This document shows positions 47,508-56,061 of a stretch of 64,000 nt of DNA, one piece after another. Positions within the stretch are counted from its first letter, which is position 1. The number at the start of each line of letters is the position of its first letter. Location: positions 1,296,001 through 1,360,000 of the forward strand of contig NZ_AP023262.1 of assembly GCF_016756615.1 (NCBI RefSeq), given 5' to 3'. Source of the DNA: Mesorhizobium sp. L-8-3 (GTDB lineage: Bacteria > Pseudomonadota > Alphaproteobacteria > Rhizobiales > Rhizobiaceae). The notes below the pieces were generated by a model. The model worked only from the letters and a program-made list of their open reading frames with translations. It did no database searches and was not told the DNA's origin. A program made the position numbers and the translations under genes.

Positions 47508-48727
47508 CGCTGGGCCGCCTGCTGGTTGGCCGGCCTGGTCGGGTCGATCGTGTTGTCGACGACGACCGGTGTGCCGTTGCTCAGTCTGTTCTGGCCTGCC
47601 GTAACGACCTGATCGCCCGGCTTGATGCCCTGGCCGACCTCGACCAGACCTTCGCTGCGGCGGCCCGGCTTGACGAAGATCTGGGCGACGGTCAGAGCAG
47701 GCTCGTCTCCCCCGGCGGGCTTGGCGTCGTCGGCAGGCTTCGCATCCGCGCCTTCGGCCGGCTTCGCCTCACCCTTTGCCTCCTCAGGAGCCGCGGCCGG
47801 CGCGTCGTCAGCCGGCTTTGCCGGACGCACGACATAGACGTAGTCGCCGTAGAGGCTGGTCACCAGCGCGGTCTGCGGCAGTGCCAGCACGCCATCCTCG
47901 GCGGGCAGTTCGACCCGCACCTGGACGAACTGGCCGGGGCTCAGCTTGCCCTCGGGGTTGGCGACCTCCGCCCGCACGGCGACGAGGCGTGTCACCGGGT
48001 CGATCTTTGGATCGATGCCGCGGATCATCCCCCTGAACGGCAGGTTGCTGTCGGCCGGGCCGAGATGCAGCTTCTGGCCGATCCTCAACAGATTCAACTG
48101 TTGTTCCGGTACCGAAAAGTCCACCCGCATCGTTTCCAGGTCCTGCAGGGTCGCAACGGTGGTCCCCGGCGAGAGATATTGTCCGAGATCGACGCGCGGA
48201 ATTCCGACCGTGCCGCTGAACGGTGCCCGGAGCTGCTTCTGGTCGAGCACCGCCTGCAGCTTGTTGACCTGCGCTTCCGACGCGGTGGCCGTCGCGCGGG
48301 CCACGTCGAGCGTGACCTGCGAGCCGACGCCCCGGTCCTTAAGCTCGATGGCGCGGGCAAGCGCGGTCTGGTCGAGTGCGGCTTGCGCCTTGGTCGCGTC
48401 GAGATCGGCTTTCTCCACGCCGTCGTCGAGCTGGAGCAGCACCGCCCCCTGTTCGACCTTCTCGTTGGAGTGGAACCGGATGTCCTTGATGACCCCCGAT
48501 GTCTCGACGGTCAGGTCGACGCCGCGGGCCGCACTTACCGTACCGATGGCCTCGATGCCCGGCTTCCAGGTGATCGGCTTGACCGTCGTCGTGGACACCG
48601 TCACCGGCTGGACCGGCATGTTGGCGAAGAATTGCTTGATCGCGTTGTCGCGGAAGATGTTGAACCCGACCAGGCCACCGACCACGAGAGCGAGAAGAAT
48701 GAACGCAATGATGAAGCGTTTGATCAT
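47504..48727 (-). CDS. RND efflux periplasmic adaptor (membrane fusion protein)
   Basis: Adaptor linking the pump to an outer-membrane channel (407 aa). N-terminal membrane anchor (residues 4-25), then the lipoyl/hairpin region GVDLTVETSGVIKDIRF ... QLRAPFSGTVGIPRVDLGQYL and beta-barrel domain. The ATG at 48727 is used; an upstream TTG adds ten residues. About residues 301-343 form an Ala/Pro/Lys/Asp-rich low-complexity insert that splits the C-terminal domain, unusual for the family. Confidence 0.94.
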   Translation of the reverse strand: MIKRFIIAFILLALVVGGLVGFNIFRDNAIKQFFANMPVQPVTVSTTTVKPITWKPGIEAIGTVSAARGVDLTVETSGVIKDIRFHSNEKVEQGAVLLQLDDGVEKADLDATKAQAALDQTALARAIELKDRGVGSQVTLDVARATATASEAQVNKLQAVLDQKQLRAPFSGTVGIPRVDLGQYLSPGTTVATLQDLETMRVDFSVPEQQLNLLRIGQKLHLGPADSNLPFRGMIRGIDPKIDPVTRLVAVRAEVANPEGKLSPGQFVQVRVELPAEDGVLALPQTALVTSLYGDYVYVVRPAKPADDAPAAAPEEAKGEAKPAEGADAKPADDAKPAGGDEPALTVAQIFVKPGRRSEGLVEVGQGIKPGDQVVTAGQNRLSNGTPVVVDNTIDPTRPANQQAAQR

Positions 48728-48833
48728 GACCGGCGCTACCTGCGATTGGGGATCCAAAAGGTGTAACTAGGGGGCCGGCCACATCGACCGAGGATCGACG
48801 ATGGAGAATCCGGGAGCCGACGCCGCGTAACTG

Positions 48834-48849
48834 TACCGTCTGGACGGTA
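48834..48849. promoter_or_regulatory. TetR operator, perfect palindrome
   Basis: TACCGTC-TG-GACGGTA, with 7-bp arms and a 2-base centre, in the 221-base gap between the efflux operon and the divergent TetR gene. A canonical place and form for a TetR-family operator. Confidence 0.75.
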
Positions 48850-48948
48850 TTGTCAATTGCTGTATATCTGGCGAACGGTCGCAGGGTGATCGCAAATTCG
48901 TGAGAATCGGTCTGCCGAACCGGGCGGACCGCGTCGAGTGTGGGGTAG

Positions 48949-49488
48949 ATGCAAGGCAGGAAGAAGAGTGCAAGACAGAAGATCCTCGCCGCGGCGGACG
49001 AACTGTCCCGCGACCTGGGCCCGGCCAACCTGTCGCTCGATGCGGTGGCGCAACGCGCCGGCGTGTCCAAGGGCGGTCTGCTCTACCACTTCCCCAGCAA
49101 GGCGCGGCTGCTCAAGGCGCTGGTCGAACATTACATAGAAGTGTTCGACGCCAGTCTCGCAGAGACGGAGCGCGAACATGGCGGCGGGGAGAACCGGCTG
49201 GTCGAAGCCTATCTCGAACTGGTCGTCGCCGATCTGGCCCGCAAGCAGCCGCCTTCCCAGGGCGTGCTCGCCGCACTCTCCGAGAACCCGGATTTCATTA
49301 CCCCGATCAAGGACTATAATCGCGTTCTGCTCGACAGGCTGAAGGCCAACGCCTCCGACGAAAACGCCGCGCTCATCGTCTTTCTGGCGCTGGAGGGGAT
49401 GCGCAGCCTGAAGCTCTTCGACATGGACATGCTGACCCGGCAGGAGCGCGAGAGCGTCGTGGCCGTGCTCCACGCCGCGCTGAGATAG
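48949..49488 (+). CDS. TetR/AcrR family regulator
   Basis: Repressor of 179 aa, transcribed away from the efflux operon. HTH: LSLDAVAQRAGVSKGGLLYHFPSKARLLKAL (about residues 28-58), followed by a helical ligand domain of the TetR_C type. ATG at 48949 with a GGGG stretch upstream. Likely represses the pump and itself through the palindrome at 48834. Confidence 0.94.
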   Translation: MQGRKKSARQKILAAADELSRDLGPANLSLDAVAQRAGVSKGGLLYHFPSKARLLKALVEHYIEVFDASLAETEREHGGGENRLVEAYLELVVADLARKQPPSQGVLAALSENPDFITPIKDYNRVLLDRLKANASDENAALIVFLALEGMRSLKLFDMDMLTRQERESVVAVLHAALR

Positions 49489-49619
49489 GTTGCGAATCGC
49501 GGCCTGCCTTGACTCTGGCAGCCTTTTCCTGTCTAAGCCGGCCCGAAATCCGCGACGAGTTCCACTCCGAGCAGCCGACCGGGACGCCCTAGAGCTACAA
49601 AACGATCCCGGAGGCCAAC

Positions 49620-49654
49620 ACCCGGCAGCGCGATGCGCCCCCGGGTGCTTTTTG
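49620..49654 (+). terminator. Rho-independent terminator after the TetR gene
   Basis: CACCCGG (49620-49626) pairs with CCGGGTG (49642-49648), followed by CTTTTT. It lies between tetR and ffh. The rest of 49489-49742 has no gene and holds the ffh promoter. Confidence 0.7.
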
Positions 49655-49742
49655 GCTTTGGCGCTTGGCTTGCTGTTGGAGCTTCGGCGCGAAAGCATTA
49701 CCTCTCGGTCTCGACAATGATGGCCGAGAATGAGGATGACGA

Positions 49743-51329
49743 ATGTTTGAATCGCTGCAAGAGCGCCTTGGCTCGATCCTGAACGGCCTCACCGGCCGGG
49801 GCGCGCTGTCGGAAGCCGATGTCGCGGCCGCGCTGCGCGAGGTCCGCCGCGCGCTGCTCGAGGCCGACGTCGCGCTCGAAGTCGTGCGTTCCTTCACCGA
49901 CCGCGTGCGCCAGCAGGCGGTCGGCGCCGCCGTACTGAAGTCGATCAAGCCCGGCCAGATGGTTGTCAAGATCGTCCATGACGAGCTCGTCGAGATGCTC
50001 GGCACGGAAGGCAAGACCATCGACCTCAACGCGCCTGCCCCTGTTGTCGTCATGATGGTCGGCCTCCAGGGCTCGGGCAAGACCACCACGTCGGCCAAGA
50101 TCGCCAAGCGTCTGGCGGAGCGCCAGAACAAGCGCGTGCTGATGGCCTCGCTCGATACGCGCCGCCCCGCCGCGCAGGAGCAGCTGCGCCAGCTCGGCGA
50201 GCAGACCAAGGTTCCGACCCTGCCGATTATCACCGGCCAGTCCCCGGTCGAGATCGCGCGGCGCGCCGTTCAGGCGGCCAAGCTCGGCGGCCATGACGTC
50301 GTCATCCTCGACACGGCCGGCCGCACCCATATCGACGAGCCGCTGATGGCCGAGATGGCCGAAATCAAGCGGGCGTCCAACCCGCATGAGATCCTGCTGG
50401 TCGCCGATTCGCTGACCGGCCAGGACGCCGTCAACCTCGCCAGGAACTTCGATGAGCGTGTCGGCATCACCGGCCTGATCCTGACCCGCATGGACGGCGA
50501 CGGTCGCGGTGGCGCGGCGCTCTCCATGCGCGCCGTCACCGGCAAGCCGATCAAGCTGATCGGCACCGGCGAGAAGATGGATGCGCTGGAGGAGTTCCAT
50601 CCGAAGCGGATCGCCGACCGCATCCTCGGCATGGGCGACATCGTCAGCCTGGTCGAGAAGGCCGCCGAAACCATCGACGCGGAAAAGGCCGCGGCGATGG
50701 CCAGGAAGATGCAGTCGGGAAAGTTCGATTTGAACGACCTCGCCGATCAGCTTGGCCAGATGCAGAAGATGGGCGGCATGGGCGGGATCATGGGCATGAT
50801 GCCCGGCATGGGCAAGATGAAGGATCAGCTCGCCGCCGCCGGCCTCGACGACAGGATGTTCAAGCGTCAGCTCGCCATCATATCGTCGATGACAAAGGCC
50901 GAGCGCGCCAATCCCGACATCCTCAAGCACAGCCGCAAGAAGCGCATCGCCGCCGGCTCGGGCACCGATGCGGCCGAGATCAACAAGCTGCTCAAGATGC
51001 ATCGCCAGATGGCCGACATGATGAAGGCCATGGGCGGCAAGGGCAAGGGTGCGGGCATGATGCGCGGCCTGATGGGCGGGCTCGCCTCGAAGATGGGTCT
51101 CGGCGGCATGGGCGGCATGGGCGGAATGCCCGACTTGTCGAAGATGGATCCGAAGCAGCTCGAAGCTCTGCAGAAGCAGGCGGAGGCGGCCGGTCTGGGC
51201 GGCGGCCTGCCCAAGGGGCTGCCCGGTGGCCTGCCTGGCGGTCTTCCGGGCGGCGGATTGCCCGGGCTGCCCGGCGGCATGAAGCTTCCGGGGCTGGGCG
51301 GCCTGCCCGGCCTGGGCAAGAAGAAGTGA
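49743..51329 (+). CDS. ffh: Signal recognition particle protein Ffh
   Basis: SRP54 GTPase (528 aa) that, with 4.5S RNA, delivers nascent membrane proteins to FtsY. N domain, then G domain with GLQGSGKTTTSAKIA, DTRRPAAQEQL, LDTAGRTHIDEP and LTRMDGDGRGGAALS, and a methionine-rich M domain (MGGMGGIMGMMPGMGK). After about residue 440 there is a long Gly/Met/Pro/Leu-rich tail ending in repeated GLPGG units; the tail is longer than in E. coli (453 aa) but this lengthening is common in rhizobia. Ribosome site GAGGATGACG before ATG. First gene of an ffh - chorismate mutase - rpsP unit. Confidence 0.98.
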   Translation: MFESLQERLGSILNGLTGRGALSEADVAAALREVRRALLEADVALEVVRSFTDRVRQQAVGAAVLKSIKPGQMVVKIVHDELVEMLGTEGKTIDLNAPAPVVVMMVGLQGSGKTTTSAKIAKRLAERQNKRVLMASLDTRRPAAQEQLRQLGEQTKVPTLPIITGQSPVEIARRAVQAAKLGGHDVVILDTAGRTHIDEPLMAEMAEIKRASNPHEILLVADSLTGQDAVNLARNFDERVGITGLILTRMDGDGRGGAALSMRAVTGKPIKLIGTGEKMDALEEFHPKRIADRILGMGDIVSLVEKAAETIDAEKAAAMARKMQSGKFDLNDLADQLGQMQKMGGMGGIMGMMPGMGKMKDQLAAAGLDDRMFKRQLAIISSMTKAERANPDILKHSRKKRIAAGSGTDAAEINKLLKMHRQMADMMKAMGGKGKGAGMMRGLMGGLASKMGLGGMGGMGGMPDLSKMDPKQLEALQKQAEAAGLGGGLPKGLPGGLPGGLPGGGLPGLPGGMKLPGLGGLPGLGKKK

Positions 51330-51339
51330 GGGGGTGAAG

Positions 51340-51666
51340 ATGACTGAAGCCGGCGACAAGGCAAGGGCGCTCGCCGCGCTCGCGGAATATCGAGCCTCGA
51401 TCGACAATATCGACGCGGCCGTCATCCACATGCTGGCCGAGCGCTTCCGCTGCACCAAGGCCGTCGGCGTGCTGAAGGCGACGCAGGGCTTGCCGCCGGC
51501 CGACCCGGCACGCGAGGCCCATCAGATCGCGCGGCTGCGTCAGCTCGCCAAGGATGCCAATCTCGACCCCGACTTCGCAGAAAAGTTCCTGAACTTCGTG
51601 ATCAAGGAAGTCATCCGCCATCACGAACAGATCGCCGCCTCGAACGGCGTCACCGAAACCACCTGA
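51340..51666 (+). CDS. Chorismate mutase, AroQ type
   Basis: Converts chorismate to prephenate for phenylalanine/tyrosine synthesis (108 aa, all helical). Motifs: YRASIDNIDAAVIHMLAERFRCTKAVGVLKA, with the arginines and lysine that bind the dicarboxylate, and a C-terminal FLNFVIKEVIRHHEQIA. Start ATG at 51340 with GGGGTGAAG upstream; an in-frame GTG two codons earlier is less likely. Its place between ffh and rpsP is conserved in rhizobia. Confidence 0.95.
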   Translation: MTEAGDKARALAALAEYRASIDNIDAAVIHMLAERFRCTKAVGVLKATQGLPPADPAREAHQIARLRQLAKDANLDPDFAEKFLNFVIKEVIRHHEQIAASNGVTETT

Positions 51667-51698
51667 ATCGCAACGGATTGAACCTTTAGGAGAAAAAC

Positions 51699-52076
51699 AT
51701 GTCGCTCAAGATCCGTCTCGCCCGCGCGGGCTCCAAGAAGCGCCCGTACTATCACATCGTCGTCGCCGACGTGCGCTCGCCGCGCGACGGCCGCTTCATC
51801 GAGGCGGTCGGCTCGTGGAACCCGCTGCTGCCCAAGGACGGCGAACGCGTGAAGCTCGACGCCGACCGCGTCAAGCACTGGCTGTCGAACGGCGCGCTGC
51901 CGACCGACCGCGTGCTGCGCTTCCTCGACCAGGCGGGCATCTCCAAGCGCGACGCCCGCTCGAACCCGACCAAGGCCCTGCCCGGCAAGAAGACGCAGGA
52001 GCGTCTCGACGCCATCAAGAAGGCGCAGGAAGACGCCGCCGCCGCTCTCGCCGCCGCGGCCGCGCCGAGCGAGTGA
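51699..52076 (+). CDS. rpsP: 30S ribosomal protein S16
   Basis: Small-subunit protein (125 aa) beginning [23 protein letters not shown], the S16 signature, with WNPLLPKDG and the [17 protein letters not shown] segment. The C terminus is an alpha-proteobacterial extension ending in an Ala-rich tail (the E. coli protein is 82 aa). RBS TTTAGGAG. Unlike most relatives, it is followed by a terminator, not by rimM-trmD-rplS. Confidence 0.98.
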   Translation: MSLKIRLARAGSKKRPYYHIVVADVRSPRDGRFIEAVGSWNPLLPKDGERVKLDADRVKHWLSNGALPTDRVLRFLDQAGISKRDARSNPTKALPGKKTQERLDAIKKAQEDAAAALAAAAAPSE

Positions 52077-52103
52077 TATCGGGGTCGAACCACTTGCATT
52101 CGA

Positions 52104-52134
52104 AACGGCGGGCTTTGCCCGCCGTTGTCGTTTC
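52104..52134. terminator. Strong terminator between rpsP and the alpha/beta hydrolase gene
   Basis: AACGGCGGGC-TTT-GCCCGCCGTT (52104-52126): perfect 10-bp stem with a 3-base loop, followed by GTCGTTT. Placed between convergent genes, it could end both transcripts. Confidence 0.8.
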
Positions 52135-52182
52135 AAGCGGCTTCTCTTGCCTGCCAGGCCGCGCGCTCCCCAGCGACCCGCC

Positions 52183-53094
52183 CTATTGTTCGGCGGGCGC
52201 GTCGATGAAGGCCTTGATCACTTTCGCCGATTTCTCGGGGAACTCCCAGAACATGTTGTGGCCGGCGCCCCCGAAGACCTCGAACCGCGCGTCAGGATAG
52301 GCCTTTTCAAGCTTCTCCTGATGCGTCAGGTCGAAGAGCGGATCCTGGTCGCCCCACAGCACCAGCATCGGCGCCTTGACGAGCGGCGCGATCTGCGTGA
52401 GGTCGTTGATCACCGTCCCCCACAGAACCCCGCGCCAGACCGGGATCGGGGTGGCGGCGCTCTCCGTCCGCTCGCGGGTGATGAAATCCTCGTCGACAGG
52501 GTTGGGGTTGGCGTACCAGTCCTTCATGAACTGGCTGTCCGGATCGATCGGCGCGGTCAGCGGCATGACGTTGTCCCATAGCCACGAGCCCGGACCGCCG
52601 CCGATGGCCGTGGTCGAGGAGATGAGGACGAGCTGGTCGACCTTGTCGGGATGCTGGGCGGCCAGGAGCTGCGCCGTCAGCGAGCCGAGCGAATGGCCGA
52701 TCACGTCAGCCTTGGCCACGCCGACCGCATCGAGGAACAGGCTGACGTCGTCAGCGAGATCGCTATAGGCATAACAGCATGCCGGCGCATCCGACTTGCC
52801 GTGGCCGCGCAGGTCGATGGCGATCAGCCGCCGCTCCTTGAGGTAAGGCGCAATCAGGGACCAGCTCCGGCTGTTGTCGGTGTAGCCGTGGATGAGCAGG
52901 GTGGGCTTGCCGTCGGAATTGCCCATCTCGACGTAAGCGAGCGAGATGCCGTTGGCCAGCTTCACGGTCTTCTTGGCGTCCGCCCATGCGGCCTGGCCGG
53001 GGATCGGCGTCTCGGCTGCCGCGGCGTTCGTCAGGGCCGGTGGAGACGACAGCACCTGAAGCGCCATCCCCGCCGCCAGAAGAATATTACGCAT
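52183..53094 (-). CDS. Exported alpha/beta hydrolase
   Basis: Serine hydrolase of 303 aa, likely periplasmic, with a signal sequence (first 25 or so residues, MRNILLAAGMALQVLSSPP...). Triad: Ser135 in VIGHSLGS, Asp in LVLWGDQDPLF (about 249-251) and His279 in GGAGHNMFWE; oxyanion region LLIHGYTDNSRSW. The ATG at 53094 has GGAGGT upstream. Substrate (ester, lactone, epoxide) unknown. Confidence 0.92.
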   Translation of the reverse strand: MRNILLAAGMALQVLSSPPALTNAAAAETPIPGQAAWADAKKTVKLANGISLAYVEMGNSDGKPTLLIHGYTDNSRSWSLIAPYLKERRLIAIDLRGHGKSDAPACCYAYSDLADDVSLFLDAVGVAKADVIGHSLGSLTAQLLAAQHPDKVDQLVLISSTTAIGGGPGSWLWDNVMPLTAPIDPDSQFMKDWYANPNPVDEDFITRERTESAATPIPVWRGVLWGTVINDLTQIAPLVKAPMLVLWGDQDPLFDLTHQEKLEKAYPDARFEVFGGAGHNMFWEFPEKSAKVIKAFIDAPAEQ

Positions 53095-53421
53095 CGTTTT
53101 GACCTCCGCTGGTGACAGACAAGCATTGGTCGCACCGACCGGCGGCAAGTTCAAACGTCGAATGGCGGTCCGGCCGCCGCCGGTTCCTGCCCGCTCCACG
53201 ATGTGACGCAACGGTGACAGGCGGCTTAAGCGCTTGGTAAGATGCGCTCCGCTAGCTTCCCTTCGCGACAGTGCATTGCCGATACGGCGTGCAGGCATGA
53301 TGCCCGACTGTCGGGCCGGCCAGCGCGGCATCTCCATGGAAGTTTCGGGCCGTTCGCGGCACCGAGGCCGGGCTTGCCGGCATCGCGCCTCCGCCCGGGC
53401 CGGAATTCGGATTGCTGTCGC
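53095..53421. other. Intergenic region before the GGDEF-EAL gene
   Basis: 327 bases between divergent genes. The large frame of the GGDEF-EAL gene remains open here to 53242, but its translation looks arbitrary (Arg/Pro-rich). I see no separate gene or clear operator; it should carry two promoters. Confidence 0.5.
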
Positions 53422-55920
53422 ATGCCTACCTCTATCGGACCCTTGTCATCAGAAGTCTTCGCCGGCGGCGAGCCGGCGTCGGCAAGTCCGGCCCTCGAGC
53501 CGGCGATCGCGGTCGAGACCGAGTTCGACGACGTGCGGTTGATGCTGCGTCGCTGGCAGGCGGCCCGGGTCGGCGACGCGTTGCCGCCCTATGAGGAGAT
53601 GACGCTCGGCAGCATCGGCCGCTTCGCGGACGAAGTCGCCGTCATCCGCCGCGATGGCGATGCGAACCACTGCGTGCTGCGCGCCGGTCAGCGGTTCCGG
53701 ACCGTGGTCGGTCTCAGGCACAGTTCGCAGAGCCTCGGCGAACTGCCCCATGTCTTCACGCTTTCGATCGGCTCGGCGATAGACCAGGCGCGCTCCGCCC
53801 GCGAGCCGCGTCTCGCCGTCTGCCGTTGGCTCGTCGACGGCAAGGTCTCCACGATCGAAATCATCGCGCTGCCGCTTTCCTGCCGCTGGCCCGGAGAATA
53901 TTTCCTGCTGTTCCTGCGGCCGCGGAAGAGCCAGTTCAATCTGGCGAAACTGCTCATCAATTCCACCCAGGAAGGCATCGTCGCGTTGAGCCCGATCGAA
54001 TTGGCCGCCGGCACGTCCGAAGATTTCTGCATTCTGAGCATCAATGAGGCGGCGGCCCGTTTCCTCGGCTCCACCGTCGATACCCTGCAGTTCACGCTTT
54101 TGTCCGACGCGCTTCGCAGGATCGGGATCAGGGAGAACCCCGCCGTCCTGGCGCGGGCTGTCGCGGGCGGCCGCCTGACGAATTTCGAGCTCGCCTATGA
54201 ACTCGCCGGAAGCAGCATGGTCCTGCAGGTCGGCGTGGCGGTCGCCGACGGCGTGCTGGCCGTCACGCTGACCGACGTGCGCGACCTCAAGGCCCGCGAG
54301 ACACTGTTCCGCTCGCTGTTCCACGATAATCCGGCTCCGATGTATGTCAGGGCGCGCGGCGCCTCCGGCTTTCTCGACGTCAACGAGGCGGCACTGCGTC
54401 TCTACGGCCACGCGCGGTCCGACTTCCTTGCGCGGGCTCTCGCCGATATTCGCATCGACGGCGCCGAGGACCGCGAAAGCGTGTCGCGCCACCGCACCGC
54501 CGACGGCCGCATCATCGACGTCATAGAATATGCCCGCGAGATCATGGTCGACGGCGCGCCCGCGGTGTTGTCGACCATCGTCGACATCACCGAGCGCAAG
54601 CGCACCGAGGCGCATGTGACCTATCTCGCCCATCACGACCCGCTGACCGGCATCTCGAACCGCACCGTGTTCACGCGCGAACTCGAACGGGCTGCGGGCG
54701 GACTGGCCCGCGACAACCGCGGCTTCGGCGTGATCCTGGTCGACCTCGACGACTTCAAGACGGTCAACGACACGCTCGGCCACGCGGCGGGCGATGCGCT
54801 GCTGATCGAGGCCGCCACGCGCCTGCGCAATCTGGTGCGCCGGAGCGACGTGGTCGCGCGGCTCGGCGGTGACGAGTTCGCGATCCTCCTGCCCGATGCC
54901 GGCACGAGGCGCGAGGCCGAAGGCCTCGCAACCAGGATCCTCCACGAGCTTGCCTCGATCCAGCGGATCGAGGGAGCGGCGGTGTCGGTGGGTGCAAGCA
55001 TCGGCGTGGCGCTGGCGCCCGACGATGCGGTCGACACCGAGGAGCTGCTGCGCTGCGCCGACCTGGCGCTCTATCGCGCCAAGGAATCCGGCCGAGGCAC
55101 ATTCCGCTTTTTCGAACGCGAGATGGACCGGCAGCACCGCGAACGCCGCGCCCTGGAGATGGAGTTGCGCGCCGCCCGGATCGAGAGCGAATTCGAGGTC
55201 CATTATCAGCCGATCGTCGCGGTCAAGACCGGCCGGCTGCGCGGTTTCGAGGCCTTGCTGCGCTGGCGCAACCCTCGCCGCGGCCTGGTTTCGCCGGCCG
55301 ATTTCATCCCGATCGCCGAGGAGACGGGCATGATCGACGACATCGGCCGCTGGGTCCTGCTCGAGGCTTGCCGCCAGGCCGCTGCCTGGCCCGCGCCTCT
55401 GGTCGTGGCGGTCAATGTCTCGCCCGTGCAGTTCCGCAAGGGGGAGCTGGTCGACACCGTCGACATGGCGCTCGCCCTCACGGGGCTCGAGCCCGGGCGG
55501 CTCGAGATCGAGATCACCGAAACGGTGCTGCTCGCCGACACCAGCGCCAATCTGGCGACCCTCAGCCAGCTCCGGGGCCGCGGCGTGCGTGTCGCCCTCG
55601 ACGATTTCGGCACGGGCTACTCCAGCCTGAGCTATGTCAGGCGCTTCCCGTTCAACCGGCTGAAGATCGACCGTTCCTTCGTGCGCGAGATCGACGAAAG
55701 CCCCGAATCGCTTGCCATCGTGCGCGCCATCATCGGCCTCGGCGCCAGCCTGGGCATCGACACGACCGCGGAAGGGGTGGAGACGGTGGCGCAACTCGAG
55801 GCGTTGCGAAACGAGAATTGCGGTGAGCTGCAGGGATATCTGTTCAGTCCGCCGGTGGCACGCGACGATGTCGCAGGCATCATCGGAGCGTTTTTCGACG
55901 ACGTATCGTTGGTCGCGTGA
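53422..55920 (+). CDS. Diguanylate cyclase/phosphodiesterase with PAS domain
   Basis: Cyclic-di-GMP turnover enzyme, 832 aa from ATG 53422, with no transmembrane helices seen. An N-terminal PAS-like region leads to a second PAS fold near residues 290-390, then GGDEF with an intact RLGGDEFAILL active site near residue 482 and an RRSD inhibitory I-site, then EAL with GFEALLRW (about 606), ITETVLLAD and DDFGTGYSSLSYVRRF, i.e. both catalytic sites complete. It could synthesise and degrade c-di-GMP depending on signal. The longer frame from 53242 is unlikely. Monocistronic. Confidence 0.92.
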   Translation: MPTSIGPLSSEVFAGGEPASASPALEPAIAVETEFDDVRLMLRRWQAARVGDALPPYEEMTLGSIGRFADEVAVIRRDGDANHCVLRAGQRFRTVVGLRHSSQSLGELPHVFTLSIGSAIDQARSAREPRLAVCRWLVDGKVSTIEIIALPLSCRWPGEYFLLFLRPRKSQFNLAKLLINSTQEGIVALSPIELAAGTSEDFCILSINEAAARFLGSTVDTLQFTLLSDALRRIGIRENPAVLARAVAGGRLTNFELAYELAGSSMVLQVGVAVADGVLAVTLTDVRDLKARETLFRSLFHDNPAPMYVRARGASGFLDVNEAALRLYGHARSDFLARALADIRIDGAEDRESVSRHRTADGRIIDVIEYAREIMVDGAPAVLSTIVDITERKRTEAHVTYLAHHDPLTGISNRTVFTRELERAAGGLARDNRGFGVILVDLDDFKTVNDTLGHAAGDALLIEAATRLRNLVRRSDVVARLGGDEFAILLPDAGTRREAEGLATRILHELASIQRIEGAAVSVGASIGVALAPDDAVDTEELLRCADLALYRAKESGRGTFRFFEREMDRQHRERRALEMELRAARIESEFEVHYQPIVAVKTGRLRGFEALLRWRNPRRGLVSPADFIPIAEETGMIDDIGRWVLLEACRQAAAWPAPLVVAVNVSPVQFRKGELVDTVDMALALTGLEPGRLEIEITETVLLADTSANLATLSQLRGRGVRVALDDFGTGYSSLSYVRRFPFNRLKIDRSFVREIDESPESLAIVRAIIGLGASLGIDTTAEGVETVAQLEALRNENCGELQGYLFSPPVARDDVAGIIGAFFDDVSLVA

Positions 55921-56061
55921 AGACTGCCGATCTCCGGGGCAGCAATCGGCTAAGGAAAATCACCAACCCCCGGCGCCTCATGCACATTTTGCAGGGTGAT
56001 CGCCTTGTCTTTGCCGCACTCTGCCGCGACGCAGGGTGGAACAATCGGCTATGAGGGGCGC

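Noticed and set aside
49489..49742. 4.5S SRP RNA gene next to ffh
   Set aside because: The conserved GGTCCGGAAGGAAGCAGCC-type loop is absent; the visible hairpin is a terminator.
53449..55794. 781-codon minus-strand frame opposite the GGDEF-EAL gene
   Set aside because: Shadow caused by GC bias; the plus strand carries GGDEF and EAL motifs.
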